Shown piece by piece: positions 60,675 through 64,000 of a stretch of 64,000 nt of DNA; position 1 is the first letter of the stretch; every line of letters starts with the position of its first letter. Source of the DNA: Terriglobales bacterium. GTDB taxonomy: Bacteria; Acidobacteriota; Terriglobia; Terriglobales; Acidobacteriaceae. The stretch is taken from the NCBI GenBank assembly GCA_035567895.1, contig DATMPC010000085.1:1-64000 (forward strand), written 5' to 3'. The notes beneath the pieces were generated by a model. That model made no database searches, was not told where the DNA came from, and worked only from the letters and a program-made list of their open reading frames with translations. A program made the position numbers and the translations under genes.

Positions 60675-60727
60675 TTGACAATCTAGGAGAGAAGGGCGCA
60701 CCATTCGCTTCCTAGACCATCTAGGAA
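60675..60727 (+). promoter_or_regulatory. Predicted operator/promoter of the padR-permease operon
   Basis: A perfect palindrome TTCCTAGA-CCA-TCTAGGAA (60709-60727) lies 21 bp before the padR ATG. A matching TCTAGGA half-site is at 60682-60688, next to TTGACA (60675-60680), which would be the -35 box; no good -10 box is seen at normal spacing. PadR proteins often repress their own operon through such a site, so this is the expected PadR box by position and symmetry. Confidence 0.6.
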
Positions 60728-60748
60728 TGACGGGAGGCAGCTCGTCTC

Positions 60749-61090
60749 ATGGGCAAGCAGCAAGACGTGCTTCAGGGCACGCTCGACATGTTGATTCTCA
60801 AAGCGGTTTCGCTCCAGCCCGTACACGGCTATGGAATTCTCCTGCGCATTCAGCAATTGTCGAAGGATCGTTTGCAAATTCAGCAGGGATCGCTCTATCC
60901 CGCGCTCTACCGCCTCGAGCATCACGGCTGGATCGCTTCGAAGTGGGGTGAGAGCGAGAATAACCGCAAGGCGAAGTACTACCGTTTGACTGAAGAGGGA
61001 CGGCGGCAGTTGCAGGCGGAGACGGACAACTGGAAGCGTCTGGCGGGAGGAATCGCCGGCGTGATGAAAGCGGTACCGGAGGAGTCATGA
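60749..61090 (+). CDS. PadR-family transcriptional regulator
   Basis: A 113-residue winged-helix regulator. The start QQDVLQGTLDMLILKAVSLQ, then PVHGYGILLRIQQLSKDRLQ, the wing IQQGSLYPALYRLEHHGWIA, and NRKAKYYRLTEEGRRQLQAE fit the PadR family closely. It probably represses its own operon via the palindrome at 60709-60727 and responds to a ligand or membrane stress. It overlaps the downstream permease gene by four bases (ATGA), the classic acidobacterial PadR-ADOP pair. Confidence 0.95.
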   Translation: MGKQQDVLQGTLDMLILKAVSLQPVHGYGILLRIQQLSKDRLQIQQGSLYPALYRLEHHGWIASKWGESENNRKAKYYRLTEEGRRQLQAETDNWKRLAGGIAGVMKAVPEES

Positions 61091-63762
61091 GCCTGGTATC
61101 GCGATGCAAGTCTTTTCTGGTCTCGGTCCTGCGCCGCAGGCGGATGGAGCGGGAGATGGAAGCGGAGCTCAACTTCCACCTCGCCAGTTACACGGAAGAC
61201 TTGGTGCGCTCTGGCGTTGCGCGAGACAAGGCGGAGCGAATGGCCCGGATCGAGTTTGGTCCGGGTGAACTTCTGAAAGACGAATGCCGCCAGGCGCTGG
61301 GCCTGCGGTTGCTCGACGAAACTGGACAGGATATTCGCTACACCGCGCGAATGTTGCGCAAGAGTCCGGGATTTGCGGCGACCGCCGTCTTCACTCTTGC
61401 AGTGGGAATTGGCCTGAACACTGCGATCTTCAGCGTCGTGAATCAATGGGTGCTGCACCCGCTGGCCTACCCGAACTCCGATCGTCTGATGGCGATTTGG
61501 ACAATCAATCCGAAGTACCACGGGCTCACCAGCACTTCGGCCGCTGATCTCTATGACTGGCGGCAGGCGAACGCCGCTAAGAACGAGATCTTCGAAGAGA
61601 TTTGCGGTTGGACTGCTTCCGTAGTCACGTTAATCCGCGAGGACGAACCGAAACAATTTCGCGGGGCGCTCGTGAGCGCGGAGTTCTTCCGGATGCTCGG
61701 TGTGGCGCCACAGCTCGGACGCGACTTCGTGCCGGAGGACGATCAGCCAGGAGCGCCACCGGTTGCACTGCTCAGCGACGGATTGTGGCACGACTTGTTT
61801 GGAGCCGATCCCGATATCGTTGGGACGGCGATTCCAATCGATGGCACGAAGACGACGATAGTCGGGATCATGCCGTCGGGCTTCCACCTTCCCGTAATGG
61901 GAAGAAACAGCCTCTGGATGCCTCTGGCACTGAGCGCAGCGGAGCGCGCAAATCGTGACCGCCTCTACCTCAGCGTGATCGCCCGTACCAGGCCAGGAGT
62001 GGATGTGGCGCGCGCACGCCGGTATCTCAGCACCGTCGCCGATCAACTGGCAACCGCCTATCCCGTAACCAGCGCCGGCAATAGCATCACGCTCACAACC
62101 CTGGCGGACGAGCTTGGAAGAAAGATCGGCAAGGAGCCGATTCTTTTCACTTTTGCGCTGGTGGGATGCGTTTTGCTGCTCGCCTGCGCCAACGTCTCCA
62201 ATCTGATTGTAGGTCGGGCCCTGCGGCGGCAACAGGAGATGGCCGTGCGCCTGGCGATGGGAGCCGGGCGATTTCGTCTGCTGCGCCAGCTTCTCACAGA
62301 AAATCTCGTGCTGTTTCTCCTGGCGGGCGCACTGAGCGCGGCTTTCGCGGTCTGGGGTGTGCGCTGGATAGAGAACTCGTTATCGTACGAAGTCCGCGGA
62401 TCTCTTCCGTATATGGGCGCGCTACGCGTGAACATGCCGACGTTGCTGTATGCATTCGCCGTCGCCGGGTTCACCGGAATCGTCTTCGGGTTTGCTCCCG
62501 CCCTTCATTGCTGGCGGGTAGACGTGCATCGCGGACTGAAAGGGTCTTCGTCGCAGGCCTCCAGTGGTGAAAGCATCCGGCTGAAGAGCTTGCTGGTCGT
62601 CCTGGAGATGTCGCTGGCACTGACCGTGGTGGTGGCTGCTGGGCTCCTGGTCAAGGGAATGACGAGAATCTACGCCGACGATCCTGGATTCAATCCCAGA
62701 GGACTCATCACTGCGCGATTGTTGCTCTCTGACTCGAAGTACACCGACCTGCATCGCGCGCGCGCGTTCTTCGACGACCTCGTCGAGCGAATCGGATCGC
62801 TGCCCGGCATACGAGGAGTCGCTGCCGCACAACTGGTCCCCTTCGATGGCAGATGGAGCGTTACCCCTTATACCCTCGAAGGTCAACCCGAGACCAGGGG
62901 GGCAGCGCGCTATGACGTGATCCTCGACGCAGTAACTCCCGATTACTTTTCCGTTATGGGAATCACGCTTCTTCGTGGCCGATTCTTTTCTGAGCAGGAT
63001 AGGGAGGCTTCCGACGTGGTGGGAGTGATCAATCAGACCATGGCGCGCCGTCATTGGGCGGACGAAAACCCGATCGGCAAACGCATCCGGTTCGGGGGAT
63101 CGCTCAACAAGGTGTTCACGATCGTCGGCGTCGTCGGCGATACGGAAGGACAGAGCGAAAACAATATTCCCCGGCCACAGGCGTATATCCCTGCGCACCA
63201 GTCTTCCGCCCGCAGTATGACGCTCGTCATACGGCCCGACCTGGGCACACAGTCGAATGCCATTCCGCTGTTTGCCGCGGTGCGCCGGGCTACAAGGGAA
63301 GTCGATCCCGGCCAGGCCGTCTACAGCCTTCAGACCATGGAAGACCTCGAGTCGGATTGGTTCAACCCGATTCATGTTGCCGGGCAGATGATGATGCTGC
63401 TCGGCGGAATCGCCCTCATCCTGGCGGTAACCGGAATCTACAGCGTGATGGCATATGCGGTGGCTGCTCGCAGGAAGGAGTTCGGAATCCGGCTCGCGCT
63501 CGGCGCTGCTCCGCGCGATCTGCTTTCCATGGTAGTTGGTCAGGGCATGAAGCTCGCCGGTTTGGGGTTCGCGATCGGGTTGGCGGCGTCGTTAGCCGAG
63601 ACTCGGTTCATGTCGATGATCCTGTTCCACGTGAGTCCTACCGATCTGCCGACTTTTACGCTCACAAGCGTTTTGCTGCTTTTGGTTGCGACGCTTGCCT
63701 GCTATCTGCCGGCTCGGCAGGCCGCGAGCGTCGAACCGATGCGCGTGTTGCATCACGAGTAG
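61087..63762 (+). CDS. ADOP-type duplicated ABC permease (MacB/FtsX-like)
   Basis: An 891-residue membrane protein of the acidobacterial duplicated orphan permease type. After an N-terminal helical segment (MEREMEAELNFHLASYTEDL) come DIRYTARMLRKSPGFAATAV, FTLAVGIGLNTAIFSVVNQW, then two MacB-like periplasmic core regions and two FtsX-like membrane parts, the second ending TFTLTSVLLLLVATLACYLP, ARQAASVEPMRVL. FtsX domains occur at about residues 330-440 and 770-885. No ATPase gene is next to it, as is usual for this group. The substrate is unknown. It is coupled to padR. Confidence 0.95.
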   Translation: MSLVSRCKSFLVSVLRRRRMEREMEAELNFHLASYTEDLVRSGVARDKAERMARIEFGPGELLKDECRQALGLRLLDETGQDIRYTARMLRKSPGFAATAVFTLAVGIGLNTAIFSVVNQWVLHPLAYPNSDRLMAIWTINPKYHGLTSTSAADLYDWRQANAAKNEIFEEICGWTASVVTLIREDEPKQFRGALVSAEFFRMLGVAPQLGRDFVPEDDQPGAPPVALLSDGLWHDLFGADPDIVGTAIPIDGTKTTIVGIMPSGFHLPVMGRNSLWMPLALSAAERANRDRLYLSVIARTRPGVDVARARRYLSTVADQLATAYPVTSAGNSITLTTLADELGRKIGKEPILFTFALVGCVLLLACANVSNLIVGRALRRQQEMAVRLAMGAGRFRLLRQLLTENLVLFLLAGALSAAFAVWGVRWIENSLSYEVRGSLPYMGALRVNMPTLLYAFAVAGFTGIVFGFAPALHCWRVDVHRGLKGSSSQASSGESIRLKSLLVVLEMSLALTVVVAAGLLVKGMTRIYADDPGFNPRGLITARLLLSDSKYTDLHRARAFFDDLVERIGSLPGIRGVAAAQLVPFDGRWSVTPYTLEGQPETRGAARYDVILDAVTPDYFSVMGITLLRGRFFSEQDREASDVVGVINQTMARRHWADENPIGKRIRFGGSLNKVFTIVGVVGDTEGQSENNIPRPQAYIPAHQSSARSMTLVIRPDLGTQSNAIPLFAAVRRATREVDPGQAVYSLQTMEDLESDWFNPIHVAGQMMMLLGGIALILAVTGIYSVMAYAVAARRKEFGIRLALGAAPRDLLSMVVGQGMKLAGLGFAIGLAASLAETRFMSMILFHVSPTDLPTFTLTSVLLLLVATLACYLPARQAASVEPMRVLHHE

Positions 63763-63765
63763 ATC

Positions 63766-64000
63766 ATGCGTCTCCTCCCACTCGTCTTCGTGTTTGGTTT
63801 TGCTCTTGCGCTTTCTGCTCAGACGGCAGCGGCAGATGTCGAGACTCTGATGCGGAACGGCCACTGGAAGCGGGCGCGGCAAGCGGCCGAGGAGGATTAT
63901 CGGGAGCATTCCAAAGACGCGGCGGCGGCCTACCGGCTTGGCCGCGTTCGCCATGCATTCCTGAATCTCGAAGAGGCGATCAATTACGGCGAGTTGGCCG
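63766..64000 (+). CDS. Exported TPR-type protein, N-terminal part
   Basis: Only the first 78 codons are inside the window; the rest lies beyond 64000. ATG 63766 starts 3 bp after the permease stop. A signal peptide is evident (MRLLPLVFVFGFALALSAQT), followed by helical segments (ADVETLMRNGHWKRARQAAE and AAAAYRLGRVRHAFLNLEEA) with the length and spacing of tetratricopeptide repeats. The close spacing suggests it belongs to the padR-permease operon. Confidence 0.75.
   Translation, partial: MRLLPLVFVFGFALALSAQTAAADVETLMRNGHWKRARQAAEEDYREHSKDAAAAYRLGRVRHAFLNLEEAINYGELA

Noticed and set aside
62422-63375. 317-codon minus-strand ORF in the permease gene
   Set aside because: It is the reverse of conserved ADOP permease codons and has no independent motif.

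Overview
The window looks like a chromosomal segment of a soil acidobacterium of the Terriglobia/Acidobacteriia type. The evidence is family-level. There is a PadR regulator coupled to an ADOP-type duplicated ABC permease, a Ser/Thr kinase fused to TPR repeats, a very large SBBP-repeat secreted protein, many Sec- or lipoprotein-exported proteins, futalosine-pathway menaquinone genes, and several dispersed palindromic repeats between genes. No phage, integrase, transposase, CRISPR array or plasmid module was seen. No rRNA is present; there are two tRNAs (Lys-UUU and Leu-UAA).

Layout. Positions 1-4.5 kb hold a partial VOC protein, an acetyltransferase, a secreted phosphoesterase, a VOC gene remnant, a small secreted protein, the tRNA methyltransferase trmO and a secreted Ca-motif protein. 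From 4.5 to 10.2 kb come a phosphofructokinase with pyrophosphate-type residues, an FtsB-like division protein, cutA, a type II NADH dehydrogenase, pilT and a hot-dog-fold protein. From 10.3 to 19.8 kb are exported or envelope proteins (glycine-zipper lipoprotein, TPR protein, pilin, NlpC/P60 enzyme, YVTN propeller), tRNA-Lys, DAHP synthase and endonuclease IV. From 19.9 to 29.5 kb are leuS with a translationally coupled membrane protein, mqnD, bioY, a C45-type acyltransferase, tagatose-bisphosphate aldolase and RNase PH.

From 29.7 to 38.3 kb are the kinase-TPR protein, a pair of related small secreted proteins, tRNA-Leu, a response regulator, an ABC exporter, and the Fo part of an ATP synthase (atpZ-atpI-atpB-atpE) whose last two genes are separated by a palindromic repeat. 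From 38.4 to 52.8 kb are mqnE, a remarkable fusion of a ribosome-hibernation (HPF/RaiA-like) domain to sigma-factor-like regions, a glycosylasparaginase overlapping an SDR gene that appears to start at CTG, a degenerate pyruvate-dehydrogenase-E1-alpha-like protein, tlyA, nadK, an amidohydrolase, an RNase-A-type CdiA-CT toxin with an overlapping CdiI-like immunity gene, a YihY membrane protein, a DinB-like protein, rho and an omega-like RNA polymerase subunit. From 53.5 kb to the end are an ECF sigma factor/anti-sigma pair, two tandem DUF4097-like exported proteins, the SBBP giant, PadR-ADOP, and the start of a TPR protein.

Functional links: mqnD and mqnE belong to the futalosine route and would supply menaquinone to the type II NADH dehydrogenase; pilT and the pilin are type IV pilus parts; the sigma/anti-sigma/DUF4097 block looks like an envelope-stress unit. 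The strongest candidates for something undescribed are the stand-alone RNase-A-like toxin-immunity pair (48.2-49.1 kb) and the HPF-sigma fusion (39.8-40.9 kb). All family assignments rest on reading motifs by eye; no database search was run.
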